Assembly: GCA_019420275.1 (NCBI GenBank)
Contig: JAHZHN010000006.1
Coordinates: forward strand, 62,001-126,000
Direction: 5' to 3'
Source: Clostridiales bacterium
GTDB taxonomy: Bacteria; Bacillota; Clostridia; Lachnospirales; Lachnospiraceae
Length of the DNA stretch: 64,000 nt
How positions within the stretch are numbered: position 1 is the first letter of the stretch; each line of letters starts with the position of its first letter. Made by a program: the position numbers and the translations under genes. The notes under the pieces were generated by a model, which saw only the letters and a list, made by a program, of their open reading frames with translations, did not search any database and was not told the DNA's origin. Shown here piece by piece: positions 7,890 to 16,450 of the stretch.

Positions 7890-8030
7890 CCCTCCTTTGA
7901 TATGCTACGGACAAAGAACGGACAACCCAGGAGGGGCAGGTTACTTACCCCGTCTAAATGGCGGGACGGCCGGGCTACCTACCGGCTCTAGCACATCTGT
8001 AAAGAAGCGCATTGCGTTTTTATCTTTGTC
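7890..8030 (-). promoter_or_regulatory. yjdF-motif (azaaromatic) riboswitch in the yjdF leader
   Basis: The minus strand between the promoter and yjdF carries GCTAGAGCCGGTAGGTAGCC followed by CGGCCGTCCCGCC, a GGGGTAAGTAACCTGCCCC hairpin and CCTGGGTTGTCCG just ahead of the ribosome site. GC content is far above the flanks and several short helices can form. Position and the AGATGTGCTAGAGCC...GTAGGTAGCC core agree with my recollection of the yjdF RNA. The last helix abuts the ribosome site, which suggests translational control. Confidence 0.75.
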
Positions 8031-8051
8031 GTTTCTATATTTCCAAACTTA

Positions 8052-8079
8052 AGTATATCAGGATAAACTCATATTGCAA
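8052..8079 (-). promoter_or_regulatory. probable promoter of the yjdF riboswitch transcript
   Basis: On the minus strand TTGCAA (8074-8079) and TATACT (8052-8057) are 16 bases apart, placing the transcription start near 8045, just before the structured leader. Confidence 0.5.
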
Positions 8080-8098
8080 ACAGCCGTAATATAAAATT

Positions 8099-8115
8099 GC
8101 AAGAAAAAAGCAAGA
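8099..8115 (+). promoter_or_regulatory. direct-repeat operator before the first mgtA-like gene
   Basis: GCAAGA occurs at 8099 and again at 8110, an 11-base period, inside a block that matches the block at 11376 at 18 of 20 positions. OmpR/PhoB-type winged helices bind such tandem repeats, and a gene for one lies in this operon. A TATGAT -10 (8146-8151) is 36 bases after the second repeat, with only a weak -35, as at activator-dependent promoters. Confidence 0.55.
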
Positions 8116-8184
8116 TTTCTGTTACAGTCAGATTGACAATTGTGTGATATGATAAGGAAAACTATTTATCAGGAGGTAAAAAGG

Positions 8185-10842
8185 ATGACAAATGGCAGGT
8201 CGATGCATGACAGAGTCCGACATTACGCATATGTTGATACAGAAATACTGTTTCAAGACTTACAAATTTCAAAAAATGGATACTGTGAAGAACAAATTGA
8301 AAATAGCCGAAAACATTATGGGAATAATCAATTCACCAGCCGATCAAAGGATACCACAGCCTTTCGTCTGCGAAGAGCTTTCATTAATCCATTTACCATT
8401 ATCTTATTAATCTTGGCTGTCATTTCATTTGTCACCGATGTACTTCTAGCATCAAATTTCAGCCGCAATATTACCATGGTTGTAATTATCCTGTGCATGC
8501 TCCTGATCAGCGGCGTCATTCGTTTTCTTCAGGAAATGCGTTCCAAACGTGTTGCCGATCATTTAACGCATCTGCTTCATTCCAGCGTAAGCGTCTTAAG
8601 AAACGGCAGTTGGACTGAAATTCCTTCCTCTGATCTAGTTGTTGGCGACATTGTACGTTTTTCGGCCGGAGATTGGATTCCTGCTGATATCCGTCTGACA
8701 ACAACTAGTAATTTATTTATATCGCAGTCTGTGATCACGGGAGAAAGTGCAATCTTAGAAAAAGATTCAAAAGTCTTATCTGCTGACACCCTCCAATCCT
8801 ATGGTGAATACAGAAACATTGCTTTTATGGGATCTGCCGTTACCGGTGGTTCTGGAAAAGGCATCGTTCTGGCTGTTGGTCAGGATACTGTCTATGGAGG
8901 CTTTTCTGGAATTGAAACATCCCTTAAAAACAGATTCAACCAAGGAGCCAATTCCATTGCATGGGTACTAATTCATTTTATGATGGTACTAGTTCCCATC
9001 GTTTTCATCGCCTGTGGACTTACCAAAGGAAACTGGGGCTTTGCGTTTCTGTTTGCCTTGTCTGTTGCTGTTGGTTTAACACCGGAGATGCTTCCGATGG
9101 TTATCAATGCATGCCTTGCGAAAGGCAGCGCTTCCATGGGTCAGAAACAAACAATCGTAAAAAATATTGATGCTATGCAGGGATTTGGCAGTATGGATGT
9201 GCTGTGTGTCGATAAAACTGGAACTCTGACCGGCGATACCATTCATTTGGAATACTACATGGACATTCTTGGAAATGAGAGTGAAAATGTTCTAAAACTA
9301 GGTTTTCTAAACAGCCTGTATCACACCGGTATCTCCAATCATCTGGATACAGCCATTTTAAAATTCCGTGAAATGCCGTCTAGAAGAAAGGATTTTAAAA
9401 AATATGCTGCACAGCATCCAAAGCTGGACGAAGTTCCTTTCGATTATAATCGAAAATTTTCCAGTGTTCTTGTAAAAGAAGAAGGCAGCAGTCTGCTGAT
9501 CATCAAAGGCAGTGTGGATGAAGTCTGCAGACGCTGTCATTATATTGAATACAAAGGGACTCTCATTCCAATCACTGGGAAAGATTTATCCAGTGTTCAT
9601 GCCATAGTAGATGAAATGCTGGAAGATGGAATGAAAGTTCTGGCTGTCGCATACAAACCGCTGAAAAAAGATTACCTCGGCGCAGAAGATGAACATGGCC
9701 TGACACTTCTCGGTTATTTAACATTTTTTGACGCCCCAAAAGAAACTGCTGCCGATGCAGTCCAAAAGCTGCAAGAGCTTCATGTCAAAATCAAAGTACT
9801 GACCGGTGATCACCAAGATGTTGCTGTTTCTGTCTGCCGCCGTCTTGGGATTAACTCTAAACAGATATTAACCGGCAGGCAAATGGAAGAAATGACTATA
9901 GATGAGCAGATGTTATGCATTGAAAAAACAACTGTTTTTGCCGAACTATCTCCCAAACAAAAGGTACAGATTGTCCAGATCCTTCAAACAAACGGACATA
10001 CTGTAGGTTTCCTCGGAGACGGCATGAATGACCTCCCTGCCATCGTAGAATCTGATGTAGGGATTTCTGTGGATACTGCCGCAGAAGCTGTCAAAGAAAG
10101 CGCTGATGTCATTTTATTGAAAAAAGATTTAAATGTTCTGGAAGAAGGAATCCTGGAAGGTCGGAAAGCCTTCTTAAATATGTCCAAATACATTCGGATT
10201 ACAGCTTCTTCCAACTTCGGTAATATTTTGTCCATTGTTATTGCCAGTGTCTTTCTCCCATTTTTTCCTATGACATCCGTTCAGATTCTTTTGCTGAATC
10301 TGCTTTATGATACACTGTGCCTTGTACTGCCATGGGATTATATTGATGATGATGCGTGCTCCTGGCCATTGGAATGGTCTGGAAGAACATTAGGCCGTTT
10401 TATGAAAGCTTTCGGTCCAATTAGTTCTATCTTTGATATTTTAACTTTTATATTTTTATTTTTTATTTTATGTCCGGGAATATGCGGCGATAGTTTCTCC
10501 GCCTTGCTGGAAACTAACAGCAGCCGGTCTGATTTTATCTCTCTGTTTCAGACAGGATGGTTTCTGGAATCTATGTGGACTCAAGTTTTAATACTGCATT
10601 TACTGCGTACGAAAAAAATACCTTTTTTCCAGAGCCGGCCTTCTATTCCTGTTATGACAGTAACCACGCTGGGAATTTTGTTTTTTACAGTCCTTACATT
10701 TACTCCTATCGGAAATCTCATCGGCCTGACTGCCCTGCCTCCTGTTTATTTTATCTTTTTGATCACTATTGTTATATTCTATCTGCTGCTTATGACACTT
10801 GCAAAAAAATTTTATATCCGAAAATATCATGAATTATTTTAA
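8185..10842 (+). CDS. MgtA-type Mg2+ P-type ATPase, divergent paralogue
   Basis: An 885-residue P-type ATPase of the PIIIB group, which imports Mg2+ across the cytoplasmic membrane using ATP. Landmarks: N-terminal cation-ATPase domain, ITGES in the actuator domain, phosphorylation loop DKTGTLTG (Asp at about 343), the ATP-binding domain with KGSVDEV, then TGD and GDGMND hinge motifs, and a C-terminal block of membrane helices (LLNLLYDTLC, QTGWFLESMWTQ). The hinge continues GDGMNDLPAIVES instead of the usual GDGxNDAPALxxA, so this copy is the more diverged of the two here. AGGAGG precedes the ATG at 8185; an upstream ATG at 8140 lacks a ribosome site. Confidence 0.92.
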   Translation: MTNGRSMHDRVRHYAYVDTEILFQDLQISKNGYCEEQIENSRKHYGNNQFTSRSKDTTAFRLRRAFINPFTIILLILAVISFVTDVLLASNFSRNITMVVIILCMLLISGVIRFLQEMRSKRVADHLTHLLHSSVSVLRNGSWTEIPSSDLVVGDIVRFSAGDWIPADIRLTTTSNLFISQSVITGESAILEKDSKVLSADTLQSYGEYRNIAFMGSAVTGGSGKGIVLAVGQDTVYGGFSGIETSLKNRFNQGANSIAWVLIHFMMVLVPIVFIACGLTKGNWGFAFLFALSVAVGLTPEMLPMVINACLAKGSASMGQKQTIVKNIDAMQGFGSMDVLCVDKTGTLTGDTIHLEYYMDILGNESENVLKLGFLNSLYHTGISNHLDTAILKFREMPSRRKDFKKYAAQHPKLDEVPFDYNRKFSSVLVKEEGSSLLIIKGSVDEVCRRCHYIEYKGTLIPITGKDLSSVHAIVDEMLEDGMKVLAVAYKPLKKDYLGAEDEHGLTLLGYLTFFDAPKETAADAVQKLQELHVKIKVLTGDHQDVAVSVCRRLGINSKQILTGRQMEEMTIDEQMLCIEKTTVFAELSPKQKVQIVQILQTNGHTVGFLGDGMNDLPAIVESDVGISVDTAAEAVKESADVILLKKDLNVLEEGILEGRKAFLNMSKYIRITASSNFGNILSIVIASVFLPFFPMTSVQILLLNLLYDTLCLVLPWDYIDDDACSWPLEWSGRTLGRFMKAFGPISSIFDILTFIFLFFILCPGICGDSFSALLETNSSRSDFISLFQTGWFLESMWTQVLILHLLRTKKIPFFQSRPSIPVMTVTTLGILFFTVLTFTPIGNLIGLTALPPVYFIFLITIVIFYLLLMTLAKKFYIRKYHELF

Positions 10843-10858
10843 AAAGGAGGAATCATTA

Positions 10859-11356
10859 TTGAAAAAGAATATTAGTTTTGTCTCTCTGGATTCCTCTCTT
10901 ATCCAATGGCTTTATGAAAGACTCCGAACTTCATCGCCAGATGTTCATGGAAAAATGGAATTACTAGAGGGACTGGAAGATTTAATAAATGGAAAAAGCC
11001 AGTCTCTTATGCTGGAATCGGAAAAAGAAGGTGTCACTCTCCCCGTCAACGATTTGATCCAATGCGGTTCACTTTCTATTTACGCGAGATCCCGAAAAGT
11101 AGTTCGTGACAACACAGAAATATCTCTGACACCAAAAGAGTTTGATATCCTGTACTTCCTAGCCCGCAACCGAGGAGAGGTGTTTACCAAAGAGCAAATC
11201 TATCAGGCCGTTTGGGAAAATGATTATATGCTGGATGACAGCAATATTATGGCTTTTATCCGAAAACTTCGAAAAAAAATCGAACCTAATCCTGATTCTC
11301 CGAAATATATTCTGACTATCTGGGGGATAGGATATAAATTCAATGACATTTTTTAA
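10859..11356 (+). CDS. OmpR/PhoB-type DNA-binding regulator lacking a receiver domain
   Basis: A 165-residue regulator. The C-terminal ~95 residues form a Trans_Reg_C winged helix (ISLTPKEFDILYFLARNRGEVFTKEQIY, then DDSNIMAFIRKLRKKIEPNPDSPKYILTIWGIGYKF). The N-terminal ~65 residues do not show the acidic pocket, phospho-Asp or Lys of a receiver, so control by a histidine kinase is unlikely. I choose a TTG start at 10859 because AAGGAGG stands eight bases upstream; an ATG further upstream lies inside the ATPase gene. It follows the first ATPase by 16 bases and precedes the second, so it probably controls both through the GCAAGA repeats. Confidence 0.85.
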   Translation: MKKNISFVSLDSSLIQWLYERLRTSSPDVHGKMELLEGLEDLINGKSQSLMLESEKEGVTLPVNDLIQCGSLSIYARSRKVVRDNTEISLTPKEFDILYFLARNRGEVFTKEQIYQAVWENDYMLDDSNIMAFIRKLRKKIEPNPDSPKYILTIWGIGYKFNDIF

Positions 11357-11373
11357 TCATAATTCTTGTCAAA

Positions 11374-11424
11374 ACGCAAGAAAATCGCAAGATTTTAATC
11401 ATGTGATATTTCCTGCGTTTTTTT
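11374..11424 (+). terminator. possible terminator after the regulator gene
   Basis: CGCAAGAAA can pair with TTTCCTGCG (one mismatch), followed by eight T. The stem overlaps the operator repeats, so the same bases may serve for termination and for regulator binding. Confidence 0.4.
11376..11392 (+). promoter_or_regulatory. direct-repeat operator before the second mgtA-like gene
   Basis: GCAAGA at 11376 and 11387, again with an 11-base period, followed 38 bases later by TATGAT (11425-11430). The block and the repeat-to-TATGAT distance closely match those before the first ATPase gene. Confidence 0.55.
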
Positions 11425-11481
11425 TATGATGTAAAAAAGTAGCCGATACTGCCTTTATTAATATTTCAGGAGGTGAAAACT

Positions 11482-14244
11482 ATGCAAAAGAAAAGAAATG
11501 AAATGACTGCAGAAAAAAAAGGAATCAGAAAGAAAGAAAACCTTCGGATTCAATTTGCAGCAGTACATCCGCTGAACGAGGTACTAAAAAACCTTCACAC
11601 AACTTTACTGGGGCTGGATGCAGAAGGCGTATCCAACAATCGTTCTCAATATGGCACCAATAAAATAACTCACGAGAAACAAAAGTCTCTGCCAAAGCGA
11701 TTAACCGAAGCCTTTGTGAACCCTTTTACCGCGATATTATTCTGTCTGGCAATCGTATCTGCCATTACTGATATGATTTTTCCTTACTTTTCACTGCTTG
11801 GCAATACACCAAAAGATTTTGATTGTCTGACTGTCGTCATTATTTTTACTATGGTATTCATTTCCGGTATCCTCCGTTTTGTTCAGGAATCCCGGAGTGG
11901 AAATGCTGCAGAAAAATTATTGTCTATGATTACTACGACCTGCACTGTCACCCGCAGATTAAATGAAAAAATCGAGATTCCCATGGACGATTTGGTCGTT
12001 GGTGATATGATTCATTTATCTGTTGGCGATATGGTGCCGGCAGATGTGCGGATTATAGAAGCAAAAGACTTCTTTGTCAGTCAGTCCAGCCTCACAGGCG
12101 AAAGTGAACCAGTTGAAAAAACACCAAAGATTTTGAATTCCGAAGAGAAAGCACAACATGCGGCTGATTATTCCAATATTGCATTTATGGGCAGCAATGT
12201 TATTTCCGGAAGCGCTTTGGCTGTTGCCGTTAATGTCGGTGATCACACTTTATTTGGATCAATGGCTTCTGCCGTAGCAAAACAATCTGCAGAAACAAGT
12301 TTCACAAAAGGTGTCAACGCTGTTTCCTGGGTTTTAATTCGTTTTATGCTTGTTATGGTTCCTCTGGTATTTTTCATCAATGGTATTACGAAAGGAGACT
12401 GGCTGGAGGCATTCCTGTTCGGTATTTCAATTGCTGTTGGACTGACACCAGAAATGCTGCCAATGATCGTAACAACATGTCTGGCAAAAGGTGCTGTATC
12501 TATGAGCAAAAAACAGACCATCGTAAAAAACCTGAATTCTATCCAGAATTTCGGTGCGATTAATATTCTTTGTACTGACAAAACAGGAACTCTGACACAA
12601 GATAGAGTAGTACTGGAATACCACTGGAATGTGGATGGCGAAGATGACGACAGAGTTTTACGTCATGCTTATCTAAACAGCTATTTTCAGACTGGATACA
12701 AAAATCTGATGGACCTGGCCATTATCCATAAAACAGAGGAAGAAGAGGCAAAAAACCCAAAATTAACTGATCTGTCTGAAACTTATGAAAAAATAGATGA
12801 AATTCCATTTGATTTCGAACGTCGGCGTCTTACCACTGTAGTGCAGGATAAGACTAAAAAAACACAAATGGTAACAAAAGGAGCCGTAGAAGAAATGCTC
12901 TCCATCTGTACTTTTGCAGAATGCAATGGAAATGTACAGCCTTTATCCGACGAAATTAAAAAACGAATTTTATCAACGGTTGATAGTTTAAACGACAAGG
13001 GGTTCCGTGTGCTGGCAATCGCCCAAAAAAGTAATCCTTCTCCAGTTGATACTTTTGGGGTTCAGGATGAATGTGATATGGTATTAATGGGCTATCTTGC
13101 ATTCCTTGATCCACCAAAGGAATCTGCGGCGCAAGCTATCAAAGCCTTACATCAGCATGGCGTTACAACTAAGATTCTGACAGGCGATAACGATAAAGTC
13201 ACAAGAACCATCTGTAAGCAGGTTGGCTTAAAAATCCACAACATGCTTCTGGGATCTGATCTGGAACAAATGTCCGATGAAGAACTCGCCCGGGCAGCAG
13301 AATCTACCAATGTATTTGCAAAACTTAATCCTGATCAAAAAGCACGAGTAGTTTCTGTCCTTCGCGAAAATGGGCACACTGTTGGTTTTATGGGAGATGG
13401 CATCAATGATGCAGCTGCAATGAAATCTGCTGATATCGGTATTTCCGTTGATACAGCTGTAGATGTGGCAAAAGAATCTGCTGACATTATTTTGCTTGAA
13501 AAAGATTTGATGATCCTGGAAGAAGGAATCATTGAAGGACGTAAAACTTACGCTAACATGATCAAGTATATTAAGACAACCGCTTCCTCTAATTTTGGAA
13601 ATATGTTTTCTGTACTTGCAGCTTCCGCTTTGCTGCCGTTTCTTCCGATGGTGAGCGTACAGTTAATCTTCCTGAATTTAATTTACGACCTGTCCTGTAC
13701 TGCCATTCCATGGGATAACGTAGACGAAGAATACTTAAGATTGCCTCGCAAATGGGATGCATCATCTGTTGGAAGTTTTATGATATGGATTGGACCAACA
13801 AGTTCTATCTTTGATTTTACAACCTACATTTTTATGTATTTTGTATTCTGTCCAATCTTTGTTTCCGGCGGCGTACTATATCATGATCTGGCAAATCATT
13901 TCAGCGGAGCTCAATTAGCACAGATCCAAACTGCTTATGCGGCTATGTTCCAAACTGGCTGGTTTGTAGAATCCATGTGGAGTCAGACTCTTGTAATCCA
14001 CATGATTCGAACACCAAAATTTCCATTTATTCAAAGCCGGGCTTCTGCTCCGTTAACATTACTGACTTGTACAGGAATTGCTGTGCTGACTATTATTCCT
14101 TTTACTGGTTTTGGAAAAATCCTGGGATTCACTACGCTGCCTTCAAGCTACTTTGCTTATTTAATTCCCTGTATCTTGCTTTACATGATACTGGCAACCA
14201 GTTTAAAGAAAGCGTATGTACGACATTATGGAGAATTACTTTAA
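11482..14244 (+). CDS. mgtA: magnesium-translocating P-type ATPase MgtA
   Basis: A 920-residue PIIIB P-type ATPase for Mg2+ uptake. Motifs are canonical: LTGESEPVEK in the actuator domain, CTDKTGTLTQ with the phosphorylated Asp at about residue 366, KGAVEEM in the nucleotide domain, LTGDND and GDGINDAAAMKSADIGISVD at the hinge, and a C-terminal membrane block (LIFLNLIYDLSC, FQTGWFVESMWSQT). ATG at 11482 follows AGGAGGTGA; a GTG nine bases earlier lies inside that ribosome site. Downstream by 18 bases is a small membrane-protein gene, then a strong terminator. Confidence 0.95.
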   Translation: MQKKRNEMTAEKKGIRKKENLRIQFAAVHPLNEVLKNLHTTLLGLDAEGVSNNRSQYGTNKITHEKQKSLPKRLTEAFVNPFTAILFCLAIVSAITDMIFPYFSLLGNTPKDFDCLTVVIIFTMVFISGILRFVQESRSGNAAEKLLSMITTTCTVTRRLNEKIEIPMDDLVVGDMIHLSVGDMVPADVRIIEAKDFFVSQSSLTGESEPVEKTPKILNSEEKAQHAADYSNIAFMGSNVISGSALAVAVNVGDHTLFGSMASAVAKQSAETSFTKGVNAVSWVLIRFMLVMVPLVFFINGITKGDWLEAFLFGISIAVGLTPEMLPMIVTTCLAKGAVSMSKKQTIVKNLNSIQNFGAINILCTDKTGTLTQDRVVLEYHWNVDGEDDDRVLRHAYLNSYFQTGYKNLMDLAIIHKTEEEEAKNPKLTDLSETYEKIDEIPFDFERRRLTTVVQDKTKKTQMVTKGAVEEMLSICTFAECNGNVQPLSDEIKKRILSTVDSLNDKGFRVLAIAQKSNPSPVDTFGVQDECDMVLMGYLAFLDPPKESAAQAIKALHQHGVTTKILTGDNDKVTRTICKQVGLKIHNMLLGSDLEQMSDEELARAAESTNVFAKLNPDQKARVVSVLRENGHTVGFMGDGINDAAAMKSADIGISVDTAVDVAKESADIILLEKDLMILEEGIIEGRKTYANMIKYIKTTASSNFGNMFSVLAASALLPFLPMVSVQLIFLNLIYDLSCTAIPWDNVDEEYLRLPRKWDASSVGSFMIWIGPTSSIFDFTTYIFMYFVFCPIFVSGGVLYHDLANHFSGAQLAQIQTAYAAMFQTGWFVESMWSQTLVIHMIRTPKFPFIQSRASAPLTLLTCTGIAVLTIIPFTGFGKILGFTTLPSSYFAYLIPCILLYMILATSLKKAYVRHYGELL

Positions 14245-14262
14245 AAGAAGGAGGATTTAAAG

Positions 14263-14409
14263 ATGTGGACACAGATTTGGGTATATTTTTTCGGAACAAC
14301 ATCTTTTTGGAAACTCGATATGGGATTTTGGATATCCATGGGCGCTGTTTTATTCATTGTTATTTTAATGAATATTGTATTTTGGGGAATGAAACCAAAA
14401 CAGAAATAA
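14263..14409 (+). CDS. 48-residue membrane protein in the mgtA transcript
   Basis: A short ORF with GGAGG ten bases upstream of ATG and located between mgtA and its terminator. The product begins MWTQIWVYFFGTTSFWKLDM and has one clear membrane helix, about residues 22-42 (FWISMGAVLFIVILMNIVFW), then a basic end KPKQK. Family knowledge: in enterobacteria very small membrane peptides (MgtS, MgtR) bind MgtA and alter its stability. No sequence relationship is claimed, but an MgtA-associated role is a reasonable inference from position. Confidence 0.7.
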   Translation: MWTQIWVYFFGTTSFWKLDMGFWISMGAVLFIVILMNIVFWGMKPKQK

Positions 14410-14412
14410 TTG

Positions 14413-14467
14413 AAAAATAGAAACGGACATAACTGATGGAAACTAGTTCTGCCCGTTTCTATTTTCT
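14413..14467 (+). terminator. terminator of the Mg transport operon
   Basis: AAAATAGAAACGG pairs with CCGTTTCTATTTT across a loop of about 25 bases, ending in TATTTTC. The symmetric A/T flanks allow use from both strands. Confidence 0.75.
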
Positions 14468-14539
14468 TGCAAATCGAGATTCTCATTTATCCGTTCACTG
14501 ATAAATTTTCTTTTTCCTAAAGGCTTAACTATTATCTTT

Positions 14540-15049
14540 TCAAGTGAATCTCTTTTCACCTATTTCAAACCGATAAACATAGTCATCCATATAAAATCCA
14601 TTCCCAATATCGTTTTTTTCTGCTCGGACGACTATAAATCCAAGATGATCATAGGCTCGGCAGGCATCATTGAATCGATTGACATTTAATTCGATGGCTG
14701 CAAGACCTGTTTCCTTTGCCTTTTTGATTACAAACTTTAACATCTGATGAGAATACCCCTGTCCTCGCTCATCTTTATATAAATAAAACTTGCTTAAGTA
14801 CATTACTTCTTCTCTTGGATAAATAGCAAGAAATCCTATGACCTGCCCTTCATTTTTCACAAAATAATACCGATATCTATTTTTCAGCTGTCTTTTTATG
14901 GCATCCACTGTTTGAAATTTTTGGATCATATAATCGTTCTGTTCTTTTCCAATCAGAGGATCAAAATGCTCTCTTACAATTTCTGTGGCCATAGCAGACA
15001 TTTCCTTGATTTTATATTCATTATTTAATGTAAGTTCTTCAAACTCCAT
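14540..15049 (-). CDS. GNAT family N-acetyltransferase
   Basis: A 169-residue GCN5-related acetyltransferase. The acetyl-CoA binding motif is YLYKDERGQGYSHQMLKFV (about 92-110), followed by AIELNVNRFNDACRAYDHLGF, the usual beta4-alpha-beta5 ending. The N-terminal portion (REHFDPLIGKEQNDYMIQKF) matches the group that includes diamine or peptide acetyltransferases with H-Y-DPLIG patterns. TGGAGATGCC precedes the ATG. Substrate is unknown. Confidence 0.85.
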   Translation of the reverse strand: MEFEELTLNNEYKIKEMSAMATEIVREHFDPLIGKEQNDYMIQKFQTVDAIKRQLKNRYRYYFVKNEGQVIGFLAIYPREEVMYLSKFYLYKDERGQGYSHQMLKFVIKKAKETGLAAIELNVNRFNDACRAYDHLGFIVVRAEKNDIGNGFYMDDYVYRFEIGEKRFT

Positions 15050-15088
15050 GGCATCTCCACATCCAATACAAAAAAACTTCTATATTTT

Positions 15089-15697
15089 TCACTGTTTTTC
15101 ATCCGGCTGCTGTCCATCGTGAGCTTTCCACTGGCATTCCATTAGTTTCATATTAGAAAACACCGCTCTAAATGACGAATCTTCCGGTGAACAGGCATAA
15201 ATGCCAAAACGGATTTTCCCTTTCCCCTGATGCATATGACAGATTCTCATCTGCTGAAAATCCACGCCGTCTGAAGAACATTCAATGCAATAATCATCAT
15301 CTCTCCGGCTAAAGCGATACCACATTGATTTTACAGACGCATCAATCACCGTCGTTGCCCAGTCAGAGTACCCCTGATTCGTTACCACACTTCCCAGATG
15401 CTGATACTCTTCATTCTCATATTCAATCGAAGCTTTCAGCCAATTTTCACTGTCCAGATACATCACAACACCACATTGATCAAACCGATGATGACTCTGT
15501 TGAAAATCGGTTTTCACAACAAAACTGAAATACTTTTCTTCCGTTTCCATTTGGAAAACCGGAGCATTATCATTCTGGAAATGATAATATGTTCTCTGCC
15601 AAAGATCCGTATGAGGTCTTGTCACAACTTCAACGGTATCTTTTTCAATCTTATAATTTTCAGGTTCTCTTATCCATTCAAACTTCTTTAAATCCAT
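15089..15697 (-). CDS. DUF1349 (concanavalin-like) protein
   Basis: A 202-residue member of DUF1349, a concanavalin A-like beta-sandwich family related to glycosidase accessory domains. Characteristic stretches are DLWQRTYYHFQNDNAPVF, FDQCGVVMYLDSENWLKASIEYE and WYRFSRRDDDYCIECSSDG. No signal peptide is present, so it is cytosolic. GGAGGACAAG precedes the ATG. Family function is uncertain; sugar or glycan binding is plausible. It sits between a GNAT and a peptidase S51 gene, probably co-transcribed. Confidence 0.82.
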   Translation of the reverse strand: MDLKKFEWIREPENYKIEKDTVEVVTRPHTDLWQRTYYHFQNDNAPVFQMETEEKYFSFVVKTDFQQSHHRFDQCGVVMYLDSENWLKASIEYENEEYQHLGSVVTNQGYSDWATTVIDASVKSMWYRFSRRDDDYCIECSSDGVDFQQMRICHMHQGKGKIRFGIYACSPEDSSFRAVFSNMKLMECQWKAHDGQQPDEKQ

Positions 15698-15724
15698 CTT
15701 GTCCTCCCTTTTCTTTATAGATCT

Positions 15725-16333
15725 TTATAAAATAGAAATATTAGATTCTTCTATCCAAATCGCCTGATCATCCCTAAGAACCCTCATTTCCATCTTATGG
15801 GCATATCTTTCTACGATTCGTTTCGCTCCCGGTCCCATTTCTTCATTATCAATATGCGGCACAATATAGAAATCCACCAGATTCAATCCCGTATAATCTT
15901 TTAATTCCGGTGCTCTTTCTACACTGTCAATTTCTGCAGAATAGCCGATATCCGGACATGTCACAACAGCTCCTGCTGACTCTCCGATATACAGTTTCCC
16001 ATTATTTACCTGATCTGTCAGAATCTGATCCGCTCCTGTTTTCCTTAGTTCCTGCAGCAGAAAAAACGTATTTCCGCCGCTGACAAAAATCAGATCATTC
16101 TTTGTCAGACTTTCCTCCATTTTTTGATGGGAAGCCGTAGATATTTCTAATACATCAACCTCCAGACCAAGACGGTTGAGCGTTTCTGTTTCTTTTTCAA
16201 CAATTCCCTCAATCTCTTCCGCTATACTTGCTGTTGGAATGTAGGTTACTACTTTGCCTGCAAGATTCGGCTCCACTTTCTTTATGAAATCTGCGGAATA
16301 CTGCAGCATAGATATTAATAACATTCTCTTCAT
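15725..16333 (-). CDS. peptidase S51 / dipeptidase E-like protein
   Basis: A 202-residue protein of the PepE-like S51 family, serine peptidases with a class I amidotransferase-like fold. The nucleophile elbow GESAG is at residues 117-121 (Ser119), and the preceding FVSGGNTFFLL loop (about 83-93) is the family's oxyanion region; the His of the active site is likely in IVPHID. PepE cleaves Asp-X dipeptides, but many members have unknown substrates. No signal peptide. GGAGTACAGGAAG stands before the ATG. Confidence 0.85.
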   Translation of the reverse strand: MKRMLLISMLQYSADFIKKVEPNLAGKVVTYIPTASIAEEIEGIVEKETETLNRLGLEVDVLEISTASHQKMEESLTKNDLIFVSGGNTFFLLQELRKTGADQILTDQVNNGKLYIGESAGAVVTCPDIGYSAEIDSVERAPELKDYTGLNLVDFYIVPHIDNEEMGPGAKRIVERYAHKMEMRVLRDDQAIWIEESNISIL

Positions 16334-16450
16334 CTTCCTGTACTCCTCTATGATCAGATCAGTTTTCTTCTACTAGAATATCATAACACAAATAGCCGCG
16401 GTTTTCCGTTAATAACGCAGGAAATTCTGCTTCTTTATATCTTAACTTCT

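Noticed and set aside
11374..11424. Riboswitch (M-box type) in the mgtA leader
   Set aside because: The leader is short and AT-rich and shows none of the long helical structure of an M-box; direct repeats and a simple stem account for what is seen.
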